From NCBI GenBank assembly GCA_026708005.1, contig JAPOVR010000102.1, forward strand, positions 1-64,000: 64,000 nt of DNA. The letters run 5' to 3'. Under the pieces are notes generated by a model, which was given only the letters and a program-made list of their open reading frames with translations, had not been told where the DNA came from and did no database searches. Each line of letters begins with the position of its first letter. The first letter of the stretch is position 1. The stretch is from Actinomycetes bacterium. Lineage in GTDB: Bacteria; Actinomycetota; Thermoleophilia; Gaiellales; Gaiellaceae. Made by a program: the position numbers and the translations under genes. Positions 17,722 to 25,972 of the stretch are shown piece by piece.

Positions 17722-17727
17722 AGAGTA
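17722..17727 (-). promoter_or_regulatory. -10 box of the TlpA-ccmH operon
   Basis: TACTCT on the minus strand, eight bases before the GTG start at 17713. It predicts a leaderless or nearly leaderless transcript. Confidence 0.5.
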
Positions 17728-17742
17728 GTCACCCGAACTCCC

Positions 17743-17776
17743 AAGACGGGCTCCCATCGAAGACGGGCTCCCATCG
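17743..17776. repeat. 17-base exact tandem duplication
   Basis: AAGACGGGCTCCCATCG occurs twice head to tail at 17743-17759 and 17760-17776, just upstream of the TlpA-ccmH promoter. It may be an operator doublet or a recent replication slip. Confidence 0.75.
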
Positions 17777-17920
17777 GCCACGTCGTGCTCCCTGGAATGG
17801 CCAGCCGTGCCTGAACGGCGCGGTCGATCGCGGAGCCGCGTGGCAGCGCGGCCGCTTGGCGGCACCTGGCTTGTGAAACCGCCCGACGCGCGCGCCGGCC
17901 GCGCAGCTCGGATCCTGAGG

Positions 17921-18865
17921 CTACGCCTCGATGATCCAGACCGGCGTGCCGGCCCCGACCTGCGAGAAGAGCCACTCCACCTCGGCGCTGCCCATGCGTA
18001 CGCATCCGTGCGAGGCCGCTGTTCCGAGCGAGCCGGTCTCGTAGGTGCCATGGATCCCGATCCCCGGGCTCGTCAGGCCAAGCCACCGGGTGCCGAGCGG
18101 GTTGCCCGGCCCGGGCTCAACGGGCTCGAGGCCCTCAGCCCACTCGGAGTCGGGCGGGATCCAGGTCGGATCCACCAACTTGGAGACGACCGCAAACCGG
18201 CCGCGCGGCGTCGGGTACGCGGGCTGGCCGACCGCGACCGTGAATCGCCCCACGAGGCTCCCCCCACTGTAGAAGAACAGCTCCTTCGATTCACGCCGGA
18301 TCACCACCGCCGGCGTCCCGGAACTCTCCACCACCCGGGACTCGGCGCGCTCATGCACGAGCTTGATCGGGGCGCGACCGAAGCCCCGAAGCCTCGCCAG
18401 AATCGCCTCCACGGTCGCACCAGCATCGACGGCGACAGCGGCCATCGACCTGGTAGCCACCGGCCTGTTCCCAACCAGCACAACCTGCCTGTCCACAGCC
18501 GGACGCCAGAAGCTCCGAGCCAACGTCCTCCCGTAGCCGCTCACCAGCTCATCCGCAACCCTCACACGCAGCACGACCGTCTGCCAGGGCTCTGCGCCAA
18601 GCGCCCGCCTGACCGCGCCCTTCACCGCAGGCCCTGCACCCAGCTGCCCCGGTCTCGCCTGCCAGCGCTGCGTCCCAAACACGAACCGCAACGGCCGATC
18701 ATACGCCGCCCTCACGGCCGCCTCCGCCTGGACAGCATTCATGCCACCGACCACGACCGGCCCGATCCTCACGCCCTCGGCAATAACGGGCGGAACTGCG
18801 ACAGGGACGACCGCAGGAACACTTCGCGCGTGGGCCACCGCCATGAAGGACAACCCAAGAGCCAC
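17921..18865 (-). CDS. L,D-transpeptidase (YkuD family) with peptidoglycan-binding domain
   Basis: A 314-residue exported enzyme that forms 3-3 cross-links in peptidoglycan or attaches proteins to it. The C-terminal YkuD domain carries the catalytic HGCVRMG motif with Cys at about residue 288 and an upstream GIHGTYETGSLG block. The N-terminal half resembles the repeated PG-binding type 4 domain found before many actinobacterial YkuD domains. The signal sequence is short (ALGLSFMAVAHA); an in-frame TGA lies six codons upstream of the GTG at 18865, which limits the choice to that GTG or the ATG at 18844. Confidence 0.88.
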   Translation of the reverse strand: MALGLSFMAVAHARSVPAVVPVAVPPVIAEGVRIGPVVVGGMNAVQAEAAVRAAYDRPLRFVFGTQRWQARPGQLGAGPAVKGAVRRALGAEPWQTVVLRVRVADELVSGYGRTLARSFWRPAVDRQVVLVGNRPVATRSMAAVAVDAGATVEAILARLRGFGRAPIKLVHERAESRVVESSGTPAVVIRRESKELFFYSGGSLVGRFTVAVGQPAYPTPRGRFAVVSKLVDPTWIPPDSEWAEGLEPVEPGPGNPLGTRWLGLTSPGIGIHGTYETGSLGTAASHGCVRMGSAEVEWLFSQVGAGTPVWIIEA

Positions 18866-18919
18866 GGCAAGAGCGACTGCTCACGAGCGCCTAGTCACCA
18901 GAGAGAGCCTCCTCCGGCC

Positions 18920-19711
18920 TCACCGGACGATGCCGTCGAACACGGTCGGATTGTTGGTGATCATACCGTCCACGCCTGCAACGACCATGCGCTCGAGATC
19001 GGCCGGCGCGTCGACCGTCCAGGCGAGAACCGGCACGCCCGCACGATGGCAACGCTCGACCACAGGCCTCGTGATCACGAGGTGGTGCAGCACGGCGACG
19101 TTCGCATCGGCCCTGTGGATGAGGCCCACGACGCGCAGCGGGAGCACCCTCTTCAGGATCGCGACGCCGGTGTGCGCAAGCGGCGCGGTCCACGGTCGCT
19201 CGCTCACGCCGTGGCGGTCCCACGGGTAGGAGAGCCCCGTCGTTGCGGCCGGCTCGAGCTGCCGCACGCAGCGCAGGCTCGCGGCGAAGACCGAGCAGAC
19301 CAGCGTGCGGTCCACGAGCCCATGGCGGCGAAGAGCCTCAAGCGCCTCGGGCTCGTATCCGTACCACTTCAGATCGCAGTTCAGCCCAACCTGGCGGGGA
19401 GCCTCGGCGGCGAGGAAGGCAAGCGCAGCGTCGAGCGTCGGCGTCTTGGGCGTGATCGCAGCCGGGGAATGCGCGACGAGCAGCTCGCCGTCGTCAGCCC
19501 GCACAACGTCAAGCTCGACCATGTCGACGCGGTGGTCGAGAGCAGCCGCCAGCGACTCGATCGTGTTCTCAGGGGCAAGCGCCGCTGCTCCCTTATGGCC
19601 GATCCGAAGCAGCCGCCCCGACTGCGAACGCAGCTGGACGGTCATCATGAGCAGCGCCCGGACGTCCAGCCCGCGCCCGGCACCCGCCGATGCTGCGAGC
19701 GGCCTGAGCAC
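18920..19711 (-). CDS. glycerophosphodiester phosphodiesterase family protein
   Basis: TIM-barrel phosphodiesterase that hydrolyses glycerophosphodiesters to glycerol 3-phosphate and an alcohol. Visible are IGHKGAAALAPENT (His of the first motif, then the Glu), VDMVELDVVRADDG with metal-binding Glu/Asp, LLVAHS with the second catalytic His, and the C-terminal VLAWTVDAP and GVDGMITNNP strands. No signal peptide is visible, so it is probably cytoplasmic. The family domain begins at about residue 30; ATG at 19648 is an equally good start. It is divergent from the small membrane-protein gene at 19775. Confidence 0.9.
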   Translation of the reverse strand: MLRPLAASAGAGRGLDVRALLMMTVQLRSQSGRLLRIGHKGAAALAPENTIESLAAALDHRVDMVELDVVRADDGELLVAHSPAAITPKTPTLDAALAFLAAEAPRQVGLNCDLKWYGYEPEALEALRRHGLVDRTLVCSVFAASLRCVRQLEPAATTGLSYPWDRHGVSERPWTAPLAHTGVAILKRVLPLRVVGLIHRADANVAVLHHLVITRPVVERCHRAGVPVLAWTVDAPADLERMVVAGVDGMITNNPTVFDGIVR

Positions 19712-19774
19712 CGAGCTCGAAGACGATGCATTGCGTTTGCAGCATCCGGCACGAGACGCAACAATAGAGCCCGG

Positions 19775-20017
19775 ATGTCAATATCCGTGCCCGAACCCGA
19801 GCGCGAAGCCCCGACAGCACCCTCTGACCCGGAGGCAGTTCAGCGTGCATTCATCACGCACCGTGTCCGCCGGGCTGCGCGTGATGACCATGAGCTTGAA
19901 GCTCGGCGCGCGACCATTCGCTTCTGGGTCCTCCTGGCCGCGCTCGTGTTCGCGGGCTTCCTGCTCGCGTTCTCGATCTGGGATCAGATCCAGACGCTCT
20001 TCGGTCTCGGCACGTAG
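19775..20017 (+). CDS. 80-residue single-pass membrane protein
   Basis: The frame from ATG 19775 gives 80 residues: an acidic/Pro-rich start (MSISVPEPEREAPTAPSD), a charged helix (RAFITHRVRRAARDDHELEARR) and one membrane helix (FWVLLAALVFAGFLLAFSIW) with a short tail. The frame is open far upstream, but only this end reads like protein. Charge distribution places the N-terminus inside. I do not recognise a family. It converges with the membrane protein at 20031. Confidence 0.55.
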   Translation: MSISVPEPEREAPTAPSDPEAVQRAFITHRVRRAARDDHELEARRATIRFWVLLAALVFAGFLLAFSIWDQIQTLFGLGT

Positions 20018-20030
20018 ACGCTGAGCCCGC

Positions 20031-20369
20031 TCAGGGCGTCGTCTCTTCGGGGACGGTGACCGTCACCGTCTTCGTGGGCCCGAGAATCGTGGGCTCGAGA
20101 GTGCGCACGATCGTCTGCTCGCCGCCTGGCTGCGGCGCTTCCCCCAGCGAGCGCCCAAGCGACAGGCCAACGATGAAGACGACCGCGAGCGTGGCGAGTC
20201 CCAGCAGCCAGCGGACGACGCGCCATCGACGACGGCGCCGCTGCCGGCGGCGGCGATCGAGGGGTGCGAACTCACCGTAAGACGGGTCCTCGTCGTCGGA
20301 CAGCGCATCTTCGACCGTCGCCTCATCGAGTGGCGCCTGTTCGAGCGGCGGAAACTCGCGCTCATCCAC
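20031..20369 (-). CDS. small single-pass membrane protein
   Basis: About 112 residues from GTG 20369. An acidic N-terminus (VDEREFPPLEQAPLDEATVEDALSD begins it) is followed by a very basic patch (DRRRRQRRRRRWR), one membrane helix (LLGLATLAVVFIVGLSLGRSL) and an outer tail rich in Thr/Val that ends PEETTP. The frame extends upstream to 20444, but those residues are low-complexity. Function unknown; the layout suggests an anchored regulator or assembly factor with the acidic part in the cytoplasm. Confidence 0.55.
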   Translation of the reverse strand: MDEREFPPLEQAPLDEATVEDALSDDEDPSYGEFAPLDRRRRQRRRRRWRVVRWLLGLATLAVVFIVGLSLGRSLGEAPQPGGEQTIVRTLEPTILGPTKTVTVTVPEETTP

Positions 20370-20501
20370 AGATCGTGAGTGTAGGGACCCCTGCGGCCGG
20401 GACCACAGCCTTACGGCCGGTAGTCCACCGCACCCCCCGCGCACACGTGGAGCACAGCGTCCTGGAAAAGCACGGAATCGGCGAGGCTCACCCGGGGAGC
20501 C

Positions 20502-20726
20502 TCACCCGGGGAGGTGGTCAGAGACTGCGGCTGCCACCCACCGCTCGGCGTGAGCGTAGAGCTCGTCGAGCTCGGCGAGCGTGAAGACCGAGCCGAGGCG
20601 ACGCCGCAGGCCGTCGACGACGATCTCCAGCAGGCCAGCAAACTGACGGTGTCGTAATGCATCGTGTCGCTCCTCGTCGAGCCTGGGCCACGCGTCGTCC
20701 CACTGCTGGCGTGAGCTGGCAAACAC
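20502..20726 (-). CDS. 74-residue helical protein of unknown function
   Basis: Starts at GTG 20726, just after the stop codon of the DUF501 gene, so the two are very likely co-translated. The sequence is mostly amphipathic helix (WDDAWPRLDEERHDALRHR, LLEIVVDGLRRRL, LAELDELYAHAERWVAAAV) with no Cys and no membrane segment. I do not recognise it. Its tight link to DUF501 is the only clue. Confidence 0.65.
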   Translation of the reverse strand: MFASSRQQWDDAWPRLDEERHDALRHRQFAGLLEIVVDGLRRRLGSVFTLAELDELYAHAERWVAAAVSDHLPG

Positions 20727-20729
20727 CGG

Positions 20730-21197
20730 TCAGTCCCCGTGCGCAGCCTCGCAGCGCCGGTCAGGGCACCAGCGCTCGGGGATCTCCTCGGTGATCGCCA
20801 TCCCAAGCGCGTAGCCGGGACGAGCGAGCGCGAACGCGACGTGTGCGTGCAGGCACTTCAGCTGACCGTCGTTCCGGGTCCCGGCGATGCCGGCGTCGAG
20901 AGCGGGGCACAGCGCCCGCTGCTCGGCCTGCGCCTCGGCGAGGCTGCGCCGCAAGCCGGTGTCGGCCTGGGCCGTTCGCGTCCAGCGAGCCACACCGCCC
21001 GCGGCCTCGAGACGTGAGACCTCGGCTACGAGCCAGGGGCAGGTGAGGTAATACGTCGTGGGGAAGGGTTCGCCGTCGTCCGTCGAGGGTTCCTGTTCCG
21101 TCACCGCCGGAAACCCGTGCCGGCAGCGGACAGCGACCTCCCTGAACGCGCGCGCAGGCCGACCGAGCTGCCAGGAGACAAGTGCCTTGTCGTCCAC
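20730..21197 (-). CDS. DUF501 family protein
   Basis: About 155 residues with family-typical blocks CRHGFPAVTEQEP, DDGEPFPTTYYLTCPWLV and NDGQLKCLHAHVAFALARPG, and conserved Cys/His residues (CP, CLHAH) that could bind a metal. In Actinobacteria this family sits beside divIC and eno and upstream of ppx; here divIC and eno are 4 kb away, separated by the island at 21.2-25.2 kb. I chose GTG at 21197 because TACGAT lies seven bases upstream, matching the leaderless pattern seen elsewhere; ATG at 21206 and the codon at 21230 are alternatives. Confidence 0.82.
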   Translation of the reverse strand: MDDKALVSWQLGRPARAFREVAVRCRHGFPAVTEQEPSTDDGEPFPTTYYLTCPWLVAEVSRLEAAGGVARWTRTAQADTGLRRSLAEAQAEQRALCPALDAGIAGTRNDGQLKCLHAHVAFALARPGYALGMAITEEIPERWCPDRRCEAAHGD

Positions 21198-21204
21198 CGG
21201 AGGC

Positions 21205-21210
21205 ATCGTA
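21205..21210 (-). promoter_or_regulatory. -10 box before the DUF501 gene
   Basis: TACGAT in the context GGCTACGAT on the minus strand, seven bases before the GTG at 21197. The same nine bases precede the LCP gene at 44 kb. Confidence 0.5.
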
Positions 21211-21257
21211 GCCCGATCCCCGCGATGCAATCGCGGCCCGGCGGGGTCAAGCCCCAG

Positions 21258-21380
21258 GGGCAGTGTAGCTCGCCGGGTGTTCTCGGGTCAGGTGCGGTCG
21301 TCAGCTCGGGCGCCTCCTCTGGTTGTTGTTGTTCGAGGAGCGCCTCTGTCGAGTGGGCGCTGAGGTAGCGATGCCCGGCG
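21258..21380 (-). pseudogene. remnant of an IS256-type (Mutator) transposase, C-terminal end
   Basis: The minus strand reads GHRYLSAHSTEALLEQQQPE then EAPELTTA, which matches the extreme C-terminus of IS256-family transposases (RRYLS..S..AL). The rest of the gene is missing; upstream sequence in the same frame is unrelated. A second remnant with the same sequence lies at about 24945-25185, same strand. No terminal repeats are recognisable. Confidence 0.6.
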
Positions 21381-21742
21381 AGCGATTCGACTCTCCTATG
21401 TCAAGTGCCCACTGCCGCTGGAGGCAATTGACGACTCCTCGATCTCGGGATCAGGCAAGCGTTGTCTCGAACGCAGACGGGAACTCCCGGCCCTTGGCGG
21501 GACGGAGATCGCTCCAGGTGCTCTTAACGGGGAGATCGAGCAGATGCATCGTGCGGGCAGCGAGATTCTTCCGACGATGCGCGGGATCGAGCCGGCGAGC
21601 TGGACGGAGGCGCTCGACAGTGTGGCGGTGGAGGAGTCCAATGGCGGTGCACGATCAGGACGCCCGCAAGGCGAGACGACAGCTTGAGTTCCCTGATGAT
21701 CCCGAGTATCCATGATCGTCACCGGCTCGACGGTACGTCGCG
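21381..21742. other. noncoding stretch at the left end of the island
   Basis: About 360 bases between the transposase remnant and the amidotransferase gene. One plus-strand frame (21380-21687) contains a somewhat protein-like stretch with EIEQMHRAGSEILPTMRG, but it has no good start and ends in a stop, so I treat it as possible gene debris only. Confidence 0.4.
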
Positions 21743-22537
21743 GTGGTCTTGCCCTCCGCAAGGGGCGAGATCAAACCGGTACACTGCGTCGCAAGTTACG
21801 GTGGAACTGCTCTGAGCGTCCGGACGCTCGTCCTTCAGCACATTGCCTGCGAGCCGCCCGGCGTCTACGAGGACGTCCTCCTCGAGCGCGGCGCGACAAT
21901 CCACCGCGTCGAGCTCGACGAAGGCGAGCCGCTCCCCGACTGGCGCGAATTCGACTCGATCGTAGCGATGGGCGGCCCGATGAGCGTGAATGACGAGGAG
22001 AAGCTGCCCTGGCTCCGCGCTGAGAGGGCGCTAATCGCCGCGGCAGTCCACGCGGGCGTGCCGTTCTTTGGCGCCTGCCTCGGCGCTCAGCTCCTCGCTG
22101 CGAGCCTTGGCGCCGAAGTCGTTCCCGGCTCGGCGCCCGAGGTCGGCCTCCTGCCCGTGTTTCTCACCGAGGCCGCGGCGAGCGACCCTGTCTTCGCCGA
22201 TCTACCGCGCGAGCTGCTCACGCTCCAGTGGCACAGTGAGACGTTCTCGCTTCCGAAGGGAGCGGTGCTGCTCGCTAGCTCGCCTGTTTATCCCAACCAG
22301 GCGTTCCGCTGGGGTCCGTGTGCCTACGGCGTCCAGTTCCATCTCGAGGTGTCACGCGAGATGGCCGATGAGTGGGCACGGGTGCCTTCGTACGCCAGCG
22401 CGCTTGAGCGTGTGCTCGGCCCCGGCTCGGCGATGGCGATGGTCGAACAGCTCGCGGTGCACGCGGAAGAGCTGCGGGCGCAGGGGCGGCGGATGTTCAA
22501 GGGCTGGTTTGAACTCTGTGCCTCCGTAGAGCCTTAG
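21743..22537 (+). CDS. class I glutamine amidotransferase-like protein
   Basis: A 264-residue single-domain protein of the GATase-1 fold: nucleophile Cys112 in FFGACLGAQLLA, the VQFHLEVS motif with His and Glu of the triad, and an oxyanion-type VAMGGPMSVND strand. Stand-alone members of this group (GMP-synthase-like GATase, some gamma-glutamyl hydrolases) act on glutamine or gamma-glutamyl compounds; the substrate cannot be told from sequence. The first 25 residues look unlike the family and the GTG at 21743 is simply the only usable start; a CTG near 21815 would fit the domain better. It lies alone on the plus strand within the accessory island. Confidence 0.8.
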   Translation: MVLPSARGEIKPVHCVASYGGTALSVRTLVLQHIACEPPGVYEDVLLERGATIHRVELDEGEPLPDWREFDSIVAMGGPMSVNDEEKLPWLRAERALIAAAVHAGVPFFGACLGAQLLAASLGAEVVPGSAPEVGLLPVFLTEAAASDPVFADLPRELLTLQWHSETFSLPKGAVLLASSPVYPNQAFRWGPCAYGVQFHLEVSREMADEWARVPSYASALERVLGPGSAMAMVEQLAVHAEELRAQGRRMFKGWFELCASVEP

Positions 22538-22760
22538 TCAGGCCGCACCACGGGAGACCACGTCCGGGACGGTAACGGGGAGCCGCAGGCGTCCCGTCTC
22601 GTTGGCCACGACCGCCTCGTCCCCACGGCGAGGCCCCCAATAGCCCCGGCCACCGGGCTGTTGGCCTCATCGATCGTAGCGGCGTCGCGAAACCCATCGT
22701 TCAGGAGCCATAGCAGGTCCGGCGACAGCAGGCACGGGCGCCCGTTCGGTCTCGGGTCGG
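22538..22760 (-). pseudogene. C-terminal fragment of a second molybdopterin oxidoreductase
   Basis: The minus strand near 22740 reads RPCLLSPDLLWLLNDGFRDA, and after a frameshift near 22620 continues GDEAVVANETGRLRLPVTVP to DVVSRGAA and a stop at 22538. This parallels the C-terminal molybdopterin-dinucleotide-binding domain of the larger pseudogene next to it (GRPRLLSPASSWALNDSF, GDQVLVANETGRLALRLTLA). It is a diverged, truncated and frameshifted paralogue, not a simple recent duplicate. Confidence 0.65.
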
Positions 22761-22852
22761 CACACCGCTTCTGGGAGGCGAGGCGAACCGTCGGATGCGG
22801 ACCCGCATGACCGCGGTCGTGTGTGAGAGGCGGGCCCGACGTCTTCCGATCG

Positions 22853-24916
22853 TTACGCGGAAGCAACCGTCTCCCACGCCGCCCCGTTGACTGGGGCAAT
22901 AGTGATCTCGATGCCGTGGACGGCCGTGCACTCCCCCATGTCCGCCTTCTCACCGGGGTTGAGGACATTGACATTGGTGCCCGTCGGCTCCTGCTTGGGC
23001 CAGCGGCCCTTCAATGAGAGCGCCACCCCGCGCGGAACCGCCTCCGCGAGGGTGAGGCGAAGCGCGAGACGGCCGGTCTCGTTCGCGACGAGAACCTGGT
23101 CGCCTTCGGCGAGGCCCCGCTCTGCGGCATCGGCAGGGTGTAAGGCAACGGTGGCCGGGCCCATGCGCTTAGCGACCTCGGCATCGTTCGTGAAGCTGTC
23201 GTTCAGAGCCCACGAGGAAGCCGGAGAGAGGAGTCGCGGCCGGCCTCGAATCGACAAACGGCTGGGGTAGGCGCGGGTGCCCATCGGCTTCGGCGCAGGC
23301 CGAGGCGATCTCGACGCGGCCACTAGGGGTGGGAAAGGAGCAATCCTCGAACTGGATGAGCGGCTCGGGCGAGATCGGAACGGTTCCCTTGGTTGCGAGC
23401 GAGGCAGACGTCTCGGCGAGCCCTGTCTGGTCGAACACCGTGGCAATGACGTCGGCGTCGCCCTCGTAGAGCTCTGGCTCAGTGAACCCCATCGCTTGGG
23501 CCAGGCGGCGGAAGATCTCCTGATTCGGCAGGGCTTCACCGATCGGCTCCGTCGCCTTCACCTGCGCCGAGAGGGTGAGGTCGAAATAGGAGGCGACAAG
23601 ATCGCCGAACTCGGGAAAGCTCGCCGTAGGGAGGACGAAATCGGCGAAGTCGGCCGTGTCGGTGGGGAAGAGATCGACAGCGACGGTAAAGAGGTCGCCG
23701 CGCGCCAAGGCCTGCCGCAATCGGGTCTACTGGGGATTGGAAGCGGCGATGTTGATGTTCCAGGCGAGGAGCGCCTGAGCGTGGGCCGGGTCTTCGAGAT
23801 GCGCCGCCATGTCCAGCTGGCTGATGGTTGGGCGGGCGTTCTTCGCCAGATGCGCCCCAGTAGATGCGCCCCAGTGAGGTAGTCTCCGTCGATCCCGCGG
23901 CTGGCCCACCAGCTCAGGTAGAGGAACTCGGCTCCCGGCCTGCCGGTGTTGCCCGTCAGCGCGGGCAGCACGGCGGAGGCGCGCATGACGTTTCCCCCCG
24001 TCTTCTGACGCTGCAGAGCTTGGCCGAGCCAGAGAAGCAAAGGTCCCTCTCCGTACAAGTGGGCGATCTCCTCGATGAGGCCAGACGGGACGCCGCTGGT
24101 CTGCTCGCCCCATGCCGGGGTGCAGTCGCGGACGAGGGGCCGAAGCTCCTCCCAGCCGATCGTATAGCTGGCGACGAACTCGTTATCGACGAGACCGTCC
24201 CGGTCGATGACATGGAGGAGCGAGAGGGCGAGCGCGGCGTCGCTGCCCGGAAACGGTTGCAGATGGAGATCGGCGATCTCGGCCGTGTTTGCGCGCGCGG
24301 GGTCGATCACGACCACCGCGCCTGGAGCCTCCGTGAGCCAGTGCTCGTGGACGTGCGGCGCCGAGGACGACGGGTTGGCTCTTCAGACGACGATGCAGGA
24401 AGCGTCCCGCACCGTCCGGGGGTCGAAGCCGACCAGGGACGTGCCGTAGACGTACTCGAGGGCGACGTGGCCCGCCTTGTTGCAGATGGTCTCCGGGTCG
24501 ACCTCGGTGGCGCCGAGGCGGTTGAAGAAACGCATCGGGAACGCGTAGCCAAGGAGCGAGAGCGTGCCCGAGTAGTGGGTGTTGAGGTTCGTCTGTGGCC
24601 CGGAGCCGGCGGTGATCTCGCCGAGCCGAGCCGCGATTGTCTCGAGCGCCGTTGCCCGCGAGACGGGCTCGAAGTGGCCGCTTCCCTTCGGTCCGCTGCG
24701 ATGCAGCGGCCGGCTTAGCCGGGCGTTCGGGTCACGCCAGACCCCGTTGTAGCCGATCGAGCACTTGACGCAGAGTGCCCCACGACTAACGGGGTGATTC
24801 GGGTCGACCCGTAGGTGCTTGATTGCGCCGTTCCGCAGACGAACGGGAACGCCGCAGGCGTCGTAGCAGTCGCGCGGACACGTGGTGAGGACGGTCTCCT
24901 CGACCACGACGCTCAT
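22853..24916 (-). pseudogene. molybdopterin-dependent oxidoreductase, disrupted
   Basis: A COG0243-type oxidoreductase of about 680 residues in its original form. The N-terminus has a 4Fe-4S motif (CPRDCYDACG, later CVKC). Lesions, in order: TGA at 24383-24385 where the family has Trp (DASCIVV then stop, then ANPSSSAPHVHEHW continues in the same frame); a 14-base tandem duplication at 23848-23875 that shifts the frame; TAG near 23727 (ASNPQ then stop, then TRLRQALARGDLF); and a further frameshift near 23240. The rest reads well, including GRPRLLSPASSWALNDSF and NVLNPGEKADMGE. Substitutions plus a duplication suggest real decay rather than sequencing error. Confidence 0.85.
23848..23875. repeat. 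14-base tandem duplication inside the oxidoreductase pseudogene
   Basis: AGATGCGCCCCAGT is repeated exactly at 23848-23861 and 23862-23875. Fourteen is not a multiple of three, so the duplication shifts the reading frame. Confidence 0.85.
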
Positions 24917-24922
24917 GCAGCC

Positions 24923-24928
24923 ATCCTA
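24923..24928 (-). promoter_or_regulatory. -10 box before the oxidoreductase pseudogene
   Basis: TAGGAT on the minus strand, six bases before the ATG at 24916. The promoter looks intact although the gene is not. Confidence 0.5.
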
Positions 24929-24944
24929 CTTGTGCAGCGAACGG

Positions 24945-25185
24945 CCGAGTTACGAACGGTCGAGCCAAGTCCCGGGTGGTGGTGAAGCTCGTCGGCTTGC
25001 TCACTGGCTGCCCTGGCGGTGGCGAGCTCGGGCGCCTCCTCTGGTTGTTGTTGGGAGGGCGCCTCCGTCGAGTGGGCGCTGGGGTAGCGATGCCCAACGG
25101 AGCCGTTGATCGTTGTGCTCGCTGACAACGCTGGCGGCGAGCCTGACGAGGGCACGGTCGTTGGGGGATGCCGACAAGGTCGGTG
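24945..25185 (-). pseudogene. second remnant of an IS256-type transposase
   Basis: On the minus strand SPNDRALVRLAASVVSEHND is followed, after a one-base shift near 25100, by GHRYPSAHSTEAP and QQQPEEAPELATA. This is the last part of an IS256-family transposase (FPN..LLRLA..L..E..DEW...RRYLS). The invariant Glu-Trp after Asp has become Gln-Arg. It shares about 75 bases of clear identity with the remnant at 21258-21380. Confidence 0.6.
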
Positions 25186-25483
25186 CGGCGTCCGATCTCG
25201 CGGCTGTGCTCGAGCGGGCTGGTTGAGCGCAGCCGTTATCCAGTGGATCCGCCGGGAAGGTGGAGAAGGGCGGGCAGGTCGTCCTCAAACAACCAGCCGA
25301 CGACCCCCTCAGCCGTCAACCTCCTCGTCTCGGCCGCCGCGGTGACTCTCCTCTCACCGAGCTCCCGGCAGAGCCGACGAGCCTGGGCGCCATCGTGGCT
25401 GGACTGCACGCTGGCCCCCTCCAACACGCCCCCACGCCAACCCACGGGACGCGACCCCGGGCCACGCCCTTGGGTGTCGGCGG

Positions 25484-25819
25484 CTACCGCTGCTGGTCGC
25501 GCTTCCAGCGCTCGATCCCCTGGACGAGAAACAGGATCTCGCCTTGCCTGACCAGGCCGTGCGTGCGCGCCTCGCGCTCGATGAACATGTCGGTGGTGGC
25601 GAGCTCGAGCTCATGCTCGAGCTTCTTCCGCTTCTCGATCAGCGCGGCAACCTGCGTCTCTCGCTGCTCGACCTTGCTCTTCGCGTCCTGGTAGGAGCGG
25701 ATCGGATGGATGTAGGCGAACGCGATGCCGCACAGAACGGCGATACCGAACCACCGAAGCACGAGCGCGGAGCGCGACGGGCGGCGTCCTCTCGAAGCTC
25801 CGCGGTGGCTGGGAGGCAT
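25484..25819 (-). CDS. divIC: septum formation initiator family protein (DivIC/FtsB-like)
   Basis: A 111-residue bitopic protein: basic N-terminus, a membrane helix (LRWFGIAVLCGIAFAYI, about residues 21-38), then a coiled coil (QDAKSKVEQRETQVAALIEK onward) and the conserved end FIEREARTHGLVRQGEILFLV. DivIC/FtsB works with FtsL and FtsQ to activate septal wall synthesis. Its place downstream of eno is the standard actinobacterial order. The 154 bases before it separate it from eno, with GAATCT nine bases before the ATG as a weak -10 candidate. Confidence 0.88.
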   Translation of the reverse strand: MPPSHRGASRGRRPSRSALVLRWFGIAVLCGIAFAYIHPIRSYQDAKSKVEQRETQVAALIEKRKKLEHELELATTDMFIEREARTHGLVRQGEILFLVQGIERWKRDQQR

Positions 25820-25972
25820 GGGTCGACCAGATTCGACGCCATGGCCCCTCCTCCTGCCACACCGCGCCTGCGGGGCCTCGTGGCACCTGCGCGCTGGCCA
25901 TAGGCCGAGAGCGACACGTCCTTCCGGTCGCGGCCGGTCTCCACGTGAGCGGTGGTCGCGGCCGTCTGGTCT

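Noticed and set aside
17807-20017. A 736-residue plus-strand open frame
   Set aside because: All but the last 80 residues lie antisense to the L,D-transpeptidase and glycerophosphodiesterase genes and are Arg/Pro/His-rich; only the end from 19775 reads like protein.
24383-24385. TGA in the oxidoreductase as a selenocysteine codon
   Set aside because: The position corresponds to a Trp in the family rather than the active-site Sec/Cys, and other stops and frameshifts follow.
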